From Rutpela maculata (taxonomy: Eukaryota > Arthropoda > Insecta > Coleoptera > Cerambycidae): DNA of 64,000 bases. The stretch covers positions 124,617,639-124,681,638 of the forward strand of contig OW386292.2 in assembly GCA_936432065.2 (NCBI GenBank). Reading direction: 5' to 3'. The stretch's first letter is position 1. Every line of letters begins with the position of its first letter. The notes below the pieces were generated by a model, which was not told the DNA's origin, did not search any database, and worked only from the letters and a program-made list of their open reading frames with translations. A program made the translations under genes and the position numbers. This document shows positions 32,062-43,290 of this stretch, one piece after another.

Positions 32062-33660
32062 TCCAGATGGTCGTCCCGGCCGTCGTCGCAATCCGACGCT
32101 CGAAGAACGTCTTCGCGAAGATAGATTAGACGAAATAGAAATATTTCCTTACTTGCCACCATTCATGCAAGAATTATGGCGACATGCTTCTAATGCTAAA
32201 AAAAGAGAATTAGCCGCCGCTTTTGTTCCAGGTGCTGAAGACCAAGTAGAGCCACAGCCAGGACCTTCCAGAGTACGTTCACACACCACAACAACAGAAC
32301 CAAGCGTAGATAGTCCACCGGAGAGTGCCATCAATTCACCAGACATGTTTGCCGGGGAAATGGAGACAGAAGTAATGGATCAACGTACTGGTGGTGGCGG
32401 TGCACATGCTAATCCAGTGGGCGCCGTTAGTAATGTCCAAAAAAAATTCGATATTCCACGATCGTTAGGTCAAAAGAAATTTTATTTAACATACAGTCAT
32501 TCACGTATTTTTTATTCGTATGGATTCGCTTTTCGGACTTTAATTGTTAAACAAGGTGGGACAACTGATAAAGGTGATTCCGTATATTATACGACTTCTC
32601 TTAGTGTCATACCCAATAATTCTATATTTTTTTACTTGAGTCCTCATGAATATATGAAACTGACGCAATATATTGCCGGCACTTTTAAATTGAAGAAGTA
32701 AATGTAAAAGTAACACCGCAAGGTATTCGAACTGCTTTTGATACTGGTACGACATTATCTGGAACCGCAACTTCCGAACACTGTGCTATAGGATTGACAG
32801 CTGTCGGTTTGAATAATAAAATATATACTTCAAATCATAAATATACATTACAAGCAGATTCTCCGTTGATGCCAATAGCTGTAATAAGTCCAGATACCAA
32901 TGAAATGATACGCAAATATTGGGGATCACAAAAGCTAGATTTGCACGCTCCCATGTGCTTGGGTGTGCCGCGACATGTTGACATGTATATGTGTTTGAGA
33001 ACCAACAATCAGCGGACTGTCGCTAACTATGCAAGTCACGATGAAGGTTTCTATTTACTTGATCGATACATCGATCGATTCAATTTTATGCCGAAAGTTG
33101 GTGACACAGTTATCGATTGGATTTACAAACCACGTAGTGGTTATATTCAAACCAAATCACACGACATTCCTTACCTTGCCGGTGGATCTGATACTGTTAA
33201 ATCTACAGGGTGGACATCAAACTTTGAAGTTACGATGAGTATGTCTAGTAAAAAAGATGGTGTTTTTTCATTTAAACCTACACTGAATACGCCAGAAACC
33301 GAAGTAGGTAACAAGGAAGTTAATTTGGATACTTCTTATAAATATCAAATAGACAGTGCGGCAGTTATGCATGTTAATAAAACTGTTTCGAATTACGTGC
33401 ATACACAAATACCACAAATTAGTTTTGGTATAATCCCTACACCTCAACTGAATCCAGCTCATGACAATAAAAATTTTCAAAATAGTGCAGCGTACTGGGC
33501 TGTTGAATGTAGTATGGTTGTGTCTGTTGATATTGACAATACTTTTACTTATACCGCAGACTGTCATGCGGAAAATAATGATATTATTGCTTTTGGAAAA
33601 CGTAGTGTACATGTCTACGATGATTTTTATCCTGCAAATTTAATTAGTTATGGTGCTTAA
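32036..33660 (+). pseudogene. Densovirus capsid protein (VP), one frameshift
   Basis: Two frames: 32036-32701 (221 codons) and a frame open from about 32689 to 33660. They join at an A-rich stretch around 32685-32700, where a one-base length change would account for the shift. The first part has a basic N-terminus, a glycine-rich stretch (TGGGGAH) and the start of the jelly-roll capsid; the second holds the conserved densovirus capsid core, including GIRTAFDTG and TAVGLNNK. AATAAA overlaps the stop. Confidence 0.9.
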
Positions 33661-33692
33661 ATAAAACATATATTATAAAATATTCTTTATTT

Positions 33693-35310
33693 TTAATAAA
33701 TCATATACAGCGATTGGATGTAGTTTTTTTGATAATTTTTGAGGAATGCGGCTTGTTGCCATTGATATGTAATCATGCGACATGTGAAAGCCGGATCCCT
33801 CGGAAAGACATTTTTATTGCTTAAAATTATAACAGGTGTACGAGCTATAACACAATCATTTTGGTATTTAACCTTGACATTAAGCGTGTCACCCCCAAAT
33901 AACATTTTTAACGTGTCGAATGATCCTGGTTCACAATTAGGTTCATTCCACAATAAAATCCGTTTATTTACAGCTTCCATTAACGGAAAAGTTACATATT
34001 TATTAAAATTACCTATTTGACCAAAATTAAAAAAATAATGAACAATTGCATAAAAAAAAAATTTTTTTCCAGAACTAGGTGGCGCTATAATTTGTAAACA
34101 ATTTATTTTTGGCAATTTACGATCAATAATATTATAAGTATCATTTAAAAATTGTAAAATATCTGTTTCACTATGTGCAAATTGAAAATCTAATAATTCT
34201 AACATAATGGTTACAGATTCATCTCGAGTAAAATAATATTCTTCAACGCTGATGCGTCCTGCACTGTACAATGGATAAACATTACTAGCATACAAATAAA
34301 TTTCTTCGAACGACTGATTAACAAATTCTAAAGCAAAAATGTCACGTTGAACAATATTGTGTTTTTCGACAAAATTTCCATCGTGAATTCATCCATTGAT
34401 TGGAATTACAGATACTTAATACGGGGCTTGTCGGGAAGTTCCGGACAAACTCCAAGAGGACTTCTTTCGTATTTCTTTTTTTACATTTTCCACTTGTGTT
34501 ATCCGTCGCGTCGCTTGTGCTACTAGACGGTCCACCTGCATTTGCAATCGGTCCACTTTGCTCGCAGTTAAGAAATTCATGCGCAAAAGGGCGTGTCTCC
34601 ACCAGAGGTTCTTCTCCACGTTCGAGATGCTCGTAACTGGGAAAATTTCCAATTTCATCAGGAACTGTCCTTTTTCGCCCGGCGTTTTCAAAATACAAAA
34701 GTTGTCTTGGCGGTTGTAACAAATATTTTGTGAGATTAAAGAGGTATCTTCCGGAAATATTATGCTGTCGAAGATGCTTTCGACATTCTCGTTTAATGGG
34801 CAACTGGTGGATGCGGACGCATCGGCAGTAACCGCCGTTCCAGGAACAGTCGTGGACAACGTGCATGTGGTCCTCGTGGAAGACGGTCCAGAAGAGTCCA
34901 CCGAAAAATTTTTTTCCCAGACATCGATCAAGAAGTCCTTGGGCTTGGCCTCGATTGAGGTTTGGCACCACGTCGTGAATAAGTCGGCTTCCTTTAATAT
35001 CTCCTTGTACTCCTCGAATGAAATTTGATCCGATTCGTCGTTTTTCTTCGTCGGTTTTAATTTCATCAACTGGATTAAATGTACTGAAAAAGTTTTCAAT
35101 TGTCGTTTGCCAGAGAGGAACCTGTTTTTTTGACATATGATTACCGTCATCTCGAACCACTGTTTCAGGAGCCGTAACGTCATCAGTTCCATCGGCCAGA
35201 TTAATTCCAGCACATTCAGAAGACAATCCTGTGGGCACTGGGGAGATTCTAGGGAAACTTCTTGACTCGACTCCATGATCCTCGGCCAAATTTTCACACA
35301 GGTCGTCCAA
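33693..35310 (-). pseudogene. Densovirus NS1 (Rep-helicase), one frameshift, start unclear
   Basis: The N-terminal part (35310-34342) contains the nuclease motif HMHVVHDC and a YLFNLTKYL stretch. The C-terminal part, open from about 34388 to 33693, has SF3 helicase Walker A PPSSGKK, Walker B LLWNEPN and motif C IILSNKN. The two parts are in different frames and join near 34385-34400. No ATG lies at the natural N-terminus; the first in-frame ATG is at 35136. NS1 drives rolling-hairpin replication in the family. As it stands it cannot give one full protein. Confidence 0.9.
34416..35276 (-). CDS. Densovirus NS2 (overlaps NS1)
   Basis: About 287 codons from ATG 35276 (MESSQEV), in a second frame across NS1, with no internal stop. 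Ambidensoviruses encode NS1 and NS2 from overlapping frames of one transcript. Length and position fit; no domain was recognised. It is the only viral frame without a visible lesion, though survival may be due to chance or to overlap. Confidence 0.65.
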   Translation of the reverse strand: MESSQEVSLESPQCPQDCLLNVLELIWPMELMTLRLLKQWFEMTVIICQKNRFLSGKRQLKTFSVHLIQLMKLKPTKKNDESDQISFEEYKEILKEADLFTTWCQTSIEAKPKDFLIDVWEKNFSVDSSGPSSTRTTCTLSTTVPGTAVTADASASTSCPLNENVESIFDSIIFPEDTSLISQNICYNRQDNFCILKTPGEKGQFLMKLEIFPVTSISNVEKNLWWRHALLRMNFLTASKVDRLQMQVDRLVAQATRRITQVENVKKEIRKKSSWSLSGTSRQAPY

Positions 35311-35353
35311 CCACTATAAATAATTTATAAAAATTTAATTAGTTATGACATTT

Positions 35354-35971
35354 TCAATTGGTATCAATTTCCGCCTGCTCCTCCGGACTTATTGTTAATT
35401 CCAATATTTCGTCAGCCAAAGGAACTTCTTGGGCTGGCGGAGTTGGAAAGGGCTCAAATGTTCCCACCTCTACCACTGCGGCGAAATTTAAAACCATCGG
35501 GAAATAGATACATGGTCGGTACTCAATCGTATCGAATCCACAATAATCGCAATGGTTGTGACCACCGCCGTGAATATGTAAAGCTTAAACCGCCGCACGT
35601 TGATATAAACTACCACCATGCTCGTCAATTAGCTGCTGCAATTTCCCAGATTGTAACTTTCTCATAAAACACCAATTACACAACAGGATGGATGGAAAGC
35701 AATGCATGTCCGATATGACTGTGAAGAATTGGTTACATGATCTTACTTCAGTTTCGCACAAAACGGTATCCATACAAGCCACCGTTGACGAATTTTGAAT
35801 CAAATGAAAATTTTGACTTGGCACAAACTTGCACTTGTACGAATCCCCATGATACATTCTCAAGAATGTGGTCGACGCGTTCAGTGACGGCGTGAGGTGG
35901 CAACGTTCAAGACTCATTGTATAAACACTTACGTCGAAACTTGATGATTGTTGAGCACTGTCGGAACTCAT
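35354..35971 (-). pseudogene. Densovirus NS3, one nonsense codon
   Basis: First NS gene behind the right-hand promoter. ATG 35971; about 205 codons to TGA at 35354, interrupted by an in-frame TAA at 35585-35587. After the stop the frame continues with histidine- and cysteine-rich sequence (HIHGGGHNHCDYCGF) and an acidic tail. The CxxC/H pattern is typical of densovirus NS3. Confidence 0.8.
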
Positions 35972-35989
35972 TTTGAAAGCCCACGATTT

Positions 35990-36001
35990 CTCACTTATAT
36001 T
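35990..36001 (-). promoter_or_regulatory. Putative NS promoter TATA box
   Basis: Minus-strand AAATATAAGTG immediately inside the right ITR, some 25 bases before the NS3 ATG. Confidence 0.5.
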
Positions 36002-36173
36002 TAAACACGCAGGTAAAGGAGAAAGGAATCCTTAGGATTCTTTTCCTAGACTCTCGCACGCGACGGCTGCGAGGGTGGGGGAACCCGACCGGGTGACCTT
36101 TAAATACGAATCATGATTCGATCGACTTCGTCATGATCAGGAATCGATTCATGTATTTAAAGGTCACCCGGTC
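36001..36173. repeat. Densovirus right ITR
   Basis: Complete terminal palindrome 36087-36173 (GACCGGGTGACCTTT ... GTATTTAAAGGTCACCCGGTC) plus an inner inverted match to the left end. The loop-proximal 45 bases are in the same plus-strand orientation as at the left, so the two ends are in opposite flip/flop states. Small differences in the inner part show some age. Confidence 0.92.
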
Positions 36174-36220
36174 AAAAAAACTAAACCTATTTACTACCTT
36201 AATCTTTTTGAATCTACACA

Positions 36221-36465
36221 TTATTCCAGCTTATCAATATTTATAATTGCGCTTGAGTTGTTCATAATTAATTTAACTTCTAACACTTCCAAAAACATTT
36301 TACCCTTATAATTGGTTTTAAAGTCTTTTATTGCATCTTCGTGAAACACACACAAAAAACGTTTGGGTAGCCAAACACTAAACTCGCCTAAATCTGCTAA
36401 TATGGCTTCCCCTATTTCTGTTAATATCAGAAATAATGTATTTTTCGCCGATTTCCAATCAATTT
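36221..36465 (-). CDS. Terminal exon with LPKRF motif (unrecognised)
   Basis: About 80 codons open to TAA at 36221: a helical start, GEAILADLGEFSVWLPKRF, then a hydrophobic-charged tail with YKGKMFLEVLEVKL. A plausible acceptor (TGAATTTTAG) lies at about 36484-36493. The pattern xAIxxxLxxFxVxLPxR also appears in gene 3 (5.4 kb). I do not recognise the family with certainty; a small beta-barrel nucleic-acid-binding domain is possible. Upstream exons were not found, and the densovirus end lies only about 50 bases downstream. Confidence 0.45.
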
Positions 36466-36674
36466 TTTAATATCTTTAAAACTAAAATTCACAGCTTGTT
36501 TCACTACCTAAAAGTACATACTGACTAAATAATGTGAACTAAATAATTTGTGTTAATTACGCGACTACTTATAGAAGAACTCTTAAGCGGTAATTTGTAT
36601 ATTTTCTAATATTAATTGCGCGTGTGAATATTTATTGAAGCAGTCAAGTGATAATAAGGTAGCTCTACTCAAAC

Positions 36675-37232
36675 CTAATTTGTATATTTTCTGAATAATA
36701 TAAATCTAATGCACTCATTCTGATCTTTTACTACAAATAACGTTCTTTCAAAACAGTTATTACACCATAATTTTCTGTTTTTATATAATTCTAAATGCCA
36801 TACATATATTTTACTGTGACCTCTAGAAATAATTGGTTTAGGAACATTATAATAAATCAAAGTTTCTTTAACAATTTCAAAACAAGTAGAACATATTAAT
36901 AAATTATACTCTTTTATTTTTTACAAATTTACTCAGATCCAATAGTTATTTTCTGGTAAATACTCTCCCCAGTTTTCTTCCTGAATTAGTAAATTTCTTA
37001 TAGAGTTTGAGTATGGCCATTCCATATTAAAGTTTTCTAAGCAGAAAAGGTGTGTAGTTTGAGAGATCGCTTCTTTAAATATTTTTGACCATCTATATTC
37101 ACCAAAATGTTTAATTAAACCTTCTTTAATAGATATTGGTAAATTACATTTATATAGCAAACATATTGCATTTTTACTATTTTCACATATAACTTCACTA
37201 GATAGATCGTATAAACTTTTTACTTTAGACAT
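36675..37232 (-). pseudogene. Unrecognised CxxC gene with two in-frame stops
   Basis: ATG at 37232 begins MSKVKSLYDLSSEVI, then LPISIKEGLIKHFG, and reaches TGA at 36933. The same frame contains a second stop (TAA, 36921-36923) and then stays open to 36675 with CSTCF...RGHSKIYVWH...CNNCF, a possible zinc site. Its plan (helical SLxxLS/LPxxI start, NW-x-LPE, then paired CxxC) resembles the gene at 43.8 kb. The 22 bases between the stops are GT...AG but too short for a normal intron. TATTTATA and ATCAGT on the minus strand near 37290 may be its promoter. Confidence 0.5.
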
Positions 37233-37917
37233 GTTTAAATTTTGAAATTACACCACAATAATATAAACTGATTTGTGCTATCATCAAGAAAGTTCCTATA
37301 AATATAGTAACAGATAAAATATGTAAAAATTATTAAGTATAAACAGTTAATTGTATTATAAAGTTGAATGGTGTTATTTTGGTTTATATTAACCTTAATC
37401 TGTAGTTCTGTATTTCTATTAGAATTATTTAATTAGAATAAAGATAACGATTTTCCTGGTCTGTTAGTAAATAACATCAACCTTATTTGATATATAGTAA
37501 TAGATAAAACACATGCAAACCATTAGCTGTTATTATAAGACTATGCACAATTAATTATTTTCTTCATCATGAAATGGGATTGTAATATGCTGTCTTGCAT
37601 TAACCTTAAACAATTTTCTCAATCCGTTAATAATTAATATTATTCTTTGATTATAAAAGAGTATATAATCCTCTTTCTGCTTTGTAGGAGCAACAGTTTG
37701 TATTGTTACAGTATATTCAAATATCAATTAAAAAAATATGTCAAGCACGAATATATGGCAAGTCTTTTAATAAGTAGTTATTTGTTTAAATATTATATTT
37801 TTCTACATTATGATTTTGTATCTTTCTTATGTAAAACAACTCTCAGTTGTTCTAATATAAACTTTTGATTTGAACGCAAAATTGGTATAGTCATGTCACT
37901 ATTATGATGATGCTAGC
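37233..37917. other. AT-rich intergenic sequence
   Basis: No supported exon, repeat family or RNA gene. Short open frames lack paralogues or splice sites. Confidence 0.5.
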
Positions 37918-38075
37918 AGTGGTAAGTTGAAATTTTGTTCATGCAATGTTTGACTGGTACTCTCAGAACCACATTTATCAAATAATATAGCCAACTCTGT
38001 GAAATTCATAGGACATATGTTACAATCTATCAAATCGTGGTACTTACAGGCATATTTTAAATCGAAGGATGTTTA
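37918..38075 (-). pseudogene. Array unit 0, 5' fragment
   Basis: Open reading through the unit start: SFDLKYACKYH-DLIDCNICPMNF, then LFDKCGSES and NFNLPLLAS. The CNIC...F...L...C spacing resembles a degenerate C2H2 finger. A GTAAGT-to-TTTCACAG pair inside could be a short intron or chance. The rest of the unit is missing. Confidence 0.5.
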
Positions 38076-38089
38076 AACAAAAAAAACAG

Positions 38090-39363
38090 GAGTGAAAAAT
38101 GAAACTAATAATGTAACAAGCGGAGTCTTGTTATTCTTTATTTTTGGGAATAAAACATATGCCTGCACAATTTAACAAAAGATCAAAGTGTCTTTGTAAA
38201 CTTTGTTTAATATTCCCAACATTTTCATGAAGTATTTTTCCTATATTAAAATAACTGTGCACCAATGATTTCATTGTTGCACAGGTACGTCGCATTTCTG
38301 TAGAAGTTAATGTCTTCTTAGGTTTTGCTTTTAAAAATGTTCCAAGTTTATTCTTATTGGGAATTTGTACATCTTTGTTTATTCAAATGTGATGAATAAT
38401 TTTGAGACACATAATCAGTTGTTAATTTATTTTTATCCACCAATGTATATTGCTGGTCTTGAGTTCTGACAATCTGTAAATTATCCTGTTGAGAAGATGG
38501 AGGTTTCTGTTGATTAACGGACAGATTTTCTACAAGCTCATATACCTCTATCTCGCCAACAGTTTCATTAAGTGTATTGTCTACAATAGTAACCATCCGC
38601 CTAGAAAAACTTTGATTTTTGACATTTGACATTGTTTTCAATATTATCATTTACAGATTGCTCAAAATATGATATTGGTGAATATTTTGATACACATGAT
38701 TCTTTCACTATGTTACTGTAGGTATCAAAACTTGAGTTCAATGTTGATACACTTAACTTATTGAACGTATCTTCACTGTAAAACTTTTCAAAGGGAATCT
38801 GTTGTTGATTCACTAACGGTGAATATTCATTCAGTAAGCTATCTATCTGAACGTCTAAATTTTTATGCTTCCAGTATTGTATTTTCCCCCTCAACACTTT
38901 GTGCAATCAACATTTTAACTTCCCCTTGTAAACCACTATATGTTGGTTGCACGTCAAGTGTTGGTGGGATTAAAGATTGGACAATAGTCTCTTTATAACA
39001 TTGTACCCAATCAGCATTTTGTGCATCGAACGAAACTTCAACTTTAAAATTTTCCTCAGGGTCTAATTTAATTTTTTTACATAAAATATCAGTATTGTCT
39101 AAATTTAAATCGCTAATGTCTATTGCCGAACAGAAGTCATTGTAATAATTTTTTGTAGAACTTTCATATGTTTCATGTAAACTATTTATAAAATCAGAGG
39201 TAGACGCTAGCAGTGGTAAGTTGAAATTTTGTTCATGCAATGTTTGACTGATACTATCAGAATCACATTTATCAAAAAATGCAGCCAACTCTGAAATTCA
39301 TAGCACATATGTTAAAATCTATCAAATCGTGGTACTTACAGGCATATTTTAAACCGAAGGGTG
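38090..39363 (-). pseudogene. Array unit 1 (most complete N-terminus)
   Basis: Three overlapping frames in order: 39288-38863 (141 codons, acidic, DISDLNLDNTDILCKK), 38906-38601 (KVLRGKIQYWKHKNLDVQ...) and 38650-38354 (NETVGEIEVYELVENL... SSQQDNLQIVRTQDQ), followed in yet another frame by a basic C-terminus near 38370-38200 (NKNKLGTFLKAK...EMRRTCATMKSL) that contains a TGA in this unit. A 2-nt loss near 39290 breaks the finger region. Unrecognised family; the basic C-terminus and finger-like start suggest a nuclear or DNA-binding protein, which is inference. Confidence 0.55.
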
Positions 39364-39379
39364 CTTAAACAAAAAAAAA

Positions 39380-40745
39380 ACAGGAGTGAAAAAGAAAACT
39401 AATAATGTAACAAATGGAGAGTCTTGTTATTCTTTATTTTTGGGAATAAAACATTTGCCTGCACAATTTAACAATAGATCACTGTGTCTTTGTTAACTTT
39501 GTTTAATATTCCCAACATTTAGTTACATTTTCATGAAGTATTTTTCCTATATTAAAATAACTGTGCACCAATGATTTCATTGTTGCACAGGTACGTCATT
39601 TCTGAAGAAGTTAATGTCTTCTTAGCTTTTGCTTTTAAAAATGTTCCAAGTTTATTCTTATTGGGAATTTGTACATCTTTGTTTATTCGAATGTGACGAA
39701 TAATTTTGAGACACATAATCAGTTGTTAAATCTTTATCCACCAATGTAGATTTCTGGTCTTGAGTTCTGACAATCTGTAAATTATCCTGTTGAGAAGATG
39801 GAGGTTTCTGTTGATTAACATACAGATTTTCTACAAGCTCATATATCTCCATCTCACCTCACCAACAGTTTCATTAAGTGTATTGTCTACAATAATAACC
39901 ATCCACCTAGAAAAACTTTGATTTTTGACAGATGGTACATTGTTTTCAATATTCTCATTTACAGATTGCTCAACAGATGATATTGGTGAATATTTTGATA
40001 CACATGTTTCTTTTACTATGCAGGTATCATAACTTGAGTTCAATGTTGATACACATAACTTATTGAACTCATCTTCACTGTAAAATTTTTCAATAGGACT
40101 CTGTTGTTTATCAACTAACGGTGAATACTCATTCAGTAAGCTATCTATCTGAACGTCTAAATTTTTATGCTTCCAGTATTGTATTTTCCCCCTCAACACT
40201 TTGTGCAACCAACATTTTAGCTTCCCCCTGTAAACAACTAAATGTTGGTTGCACGTCAAGTGTTGGTGGGATTAAAGATTGGTCAATAGTCCCTTTATAA
40301 TATTGTACCCAATCAACATTTTGTGCATCGAACGAAACTTCAGCTTTAAAATATTCGTCAGTGCCTAACTTATTTTTTTTACATAAAATATCAGTATTGT
40401 CTAAATTTAAAGCGCTGATGTCAATTGTCGAACAGAAGTTATTATAACTATTTTTCTTACATAAAGAATCCTCAGTATTGTCTAAATTTAAATCGCTAAT
40501 GTCTATTGTCGAACAGAAGTCATTGTAATACATTTTTGTAGAACTTTCATGTTTCATGTAAACTATTTATAAAATCAGGGGTAGATGCTAGCAGTGGTAA
40601 GATGAAATGTTGTTCATGCCATGTTTGACTGGTACTCTCAGAAACACATTTATCAAATAATGTAGCCAACTCTGTGAAATTCATAGCACATATGTTACAA
40701 TCTATCAAATCGTGGTACTTACAGGCATATTTTAAATCGAAGGAT
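39380..40745 (-). pseudogene. Array unit 2
   Basis: Same frame order as unit 1: 40557-40165, 40259-39831, 39852-39658, then the basic C-terminus. The acidic part has a 30-residue internal duplication (MYYNDFCSTIDIS and SYNNFCSTIDIS, each before LNLDNT). A 2-nt deletion at about 40547 separates the finger region. The extra frame changes sit at the same places as in units 1 and 3. Confidence 0.55.
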
Positions 40746-40759
40746 GTTTTAAAAAAAAA

Positions 40760-42110
40760 TAAAATAACAGTAGTGAAAAATGAAACTAATAATGTAACAG
40801 GTGGAGAGTCTTGTTATTCTTTATTTTTGGGAATAAAACATTTGCCTGCACAATTTAACAATAGATCACTGTGTCTTTGTTAACTTTGTTTAATATTCCC
40901 AACATTTAGTTAAATTTTCATGAAGTATTTTTCCTATATTAAAATAACTGTGCACCAATGATTTCATTGTCGCATTTCTGAAGAAGTTAATGTCTTCTTA
41001 GCTTTTGCTTTTAAAAATGTTCCAAGTTTATTCTTATTGGGAATTTGTACATCTTTGTTTATTCGAATGTGACGAATAATTTTGAGACACATAATCAGTT
41101 GTTAAATCTTTATCCACCAATGTAGATTTCTGGTCTTGAGTTCTGACAATCTGTAAATTATCCTGTTGAGAAGATGGAGGTTTCTGTTGATTAACATACA
41201 GATTTTCTACAAGCTCATATATCTCCATCTCACCTCACCAACAGTTTCATTAAGTGTATTGTCTACAATAATAATCATCCACCTAGAAAAACTTTGATTT
41301 TTGACAGATGGTACATTGTTTTCAATATTCTCATTTACAGATTGCTCAACAGATGACATTGGTGAATATTTTGATACACATGTTTCTTTTACTATGCTTC
41401 TGCAGGTTCAATGTTGATACACATAACTTATTGAACTCATCTTCACTGTAAAATTTTTCAAAAGGACTCTGTTGTTTATCCACTAACGGTGAATACTCAT
41501 TCAGTAAGCTATCTATCTGAACGTCTAAATTTTTATGCTTCCAGTATTGTATTTTCCCCCTCAACACTTTGTGCAACCAACATTTTAGCTTCCCCCTGTA
41601 AACAACTAAATGTTTGTTGCACGTCAAGTGTTGGTGGGATTAAAGATTGGTCAATGGCCTCTTTATAATGTTGTACCCAATCAACATTTTGTGCATCGAA
41701 CGAAACTTCAGCTTTAAAATATTCGTCAGTGCCTAACTTATTTTTTTTACATAAAATATCAGTATTGTCTAAATTTAAAGCGCTGATGTCAATTGTCGAA
41801 CAGAAGTTATTATAACTATTTTTCTTACATAAAGAATCCTCAGTATTGTCTAAATTTAAATCGCTAATGTCTATTTTCGAACAGAAGTCATTGTAATACA
41901 TTTTTGTAGAACTTTCATGTTTCATGTAAACTATTTATAAAATCAGGATGCTAGCAGTGGTAAGATGAAATGTTGTTCATGCCATGTTTGACTGCTACTC
42001 TCAGAACCACATTTATCAAATAATGTAGCCAACTCTGTGAAATTCATAGCACATATGTTACAATCTATCAAATCGTGGTACTTACAGGCATGTTTTAAAT
42101 CGAAGGATGT
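40760..42110 (-). pseudogene. Array unit 3
   Basis: Nearly identical to unit 2 with the same internal duplication and frame layout (41925-41533, 41627-41346, 41228-41034). It has an additional deletion near 41405 that ends the middle frame early. Confidence 0.55.
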
Positions 42111-42129
42111 TTAAAAAAAATAAAATAAC

Positions 42130-42945
42130 AGGAGTGAAAAATGAAACTAATAATGTAACAGGTGGAGAGTCTTGTTATTCTTTATTTTTGGGAATAAAAC
42201 ATTTGCCTGCACAATTTAACAATAGATCACTGTGTCTTTGTTAACTTTGTTTAATATTCCCAACATTTAGTTACATTTTCATGAAGTATTTTTCCTATAT
42301 TAAAATAACTGTGCACCAATGATTTCATTGTTGCACAGGTACGTCGCATTTCTGAAGAAGTTAATGTCTTCTTAGCTTTTGCTTTTAAAAATATTCCAAG
42401 TTTATTCTTATTGGGAATTTGTACATCTTTGTTTATTCGAATGTGACGAATAATTTTGAGACACATAATCAGTTGTTAAATCTTTATCCACCAATGTAGA
42501 TTTCTGGCCTTGAGTTCTGACAATCTGTAAATTATCCTGTTGAGAAGATGGAGGTTTCTGTTGATTAACATACAGATTTTCTACAAGCTCATATATCTCC
42601 ATCTCACCTCACCAACAGTTTCATTAAGTGTATTGTCTACAATAATAACCATCCACCTAGAAAAACTTTGATTTTTGACAGATGGTACATTGTTTTCAAT
42701 ATTCTCATTTACAGATTGCTCAACAGATGATATTGGTGAATATTTTGATACACATGTTTCTTTTACTATGCTACTGCAGGTATCAAAACTTGAGTTCAAT
42801 GTTGATACACATTGAACTCATCTTCACTGTAAAATTTTTCAAAAGGACTCTGTTTATCCACTAACGGTGAATACTCATTCAGTAAGCTATCTATCTGAAC
42901 GTCTAAATTTTTATGCCTCCAGTATTGTATTTTCCCCCTCACATG
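42130..42945 (-). pseudogene. Array unit 4 (5'-truncated)
   Basis: Begins within the KIQYW-HKNLDV segment at about 42940 and runs to the end. Middle frame to 42581, YELVENL frame 42602-42408, basic C-terminus 42466-42251 (KNKLGIFLKAKAKKTL...CATMKSLVHSYF...HENVTKCWEY). The C-terminal frame is complete here. Confidence 0.55.
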
Positions 42946-42959
42946 AAACTAATAATGTA

Positions 42960-43290
42960 ACAGGTGGAGTCTTGTTATTCTTTATTTTTGGGAATAAAAC
43001 ATATACCTGCACAATTTAACAAGAGATCACTGTGTCTTTGTAAACTTTGTTTAATATTCCCAACATTTGGTTACATTTTCAAGTTACAAGTATTTTTCCT
43101 ATATTAAAATAACTGTCCACCAATGATTTCATTGTTGCACAGGTACGTCGCATTTCTGTAGAAGCTAATGTCTTCTTAGCTTTTGCTTTTAAAAATGTTC
43201 CAAGTTTATTTTTATTGGGAATTTGTACATCTTTGTTTATTCGAATGTGATGAATAATTTTGAGACACATAATCAGTTGTCAAATCATTT
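42960..43290 (-). pseudogene. Array unit 5, 3' fragment
   Basis: Only the C-terminal segment (43270-43079, KNKLGTFLKAKAKKTLASTEM...) and the spacer that precedes the next unit. Upstream, similarity ends at about 43290. Confidence 0.6.

Larger units (their letters stand above)
31406..36173. mobile_element. Endogenous ambisense densovirus (Parvoviridae), near full length
   Basis: About 4.77 kb bounded by inverted terminal repeats, with VP genes on the plus strand and NS3, NS1 and NS2 on the minus strand converging near 33660-33693. This is the ambidensovirus layout. VP1 carries the parvoviral phospholipase A2 motif; NS1 carries an HUH-type nuclease motif and an SF3 helicase. VP, NS1 and NS3 each have one small lesion. 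No target duplication is visible; the left end lacks 8 terminal bases. Confidence 0.93.
37918..43290 (-). repeat. Tandem array of about 1.3-1.4 kb gene units
   Basis: Six units, all on the minus strand: a 5' fragment (37918-38075), three long units, one 5'-truncated unit and a 3' fragment (42960-43290). A landmark at the GCCAACAG/CACCAACAG point recurs at about 38547, 39846, 41225 and 42598, giving periods of 1299, 1379 and 1373 bp. The terminal fragments at both sides suggest unequal crossing-over. Confidence 0.9.
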
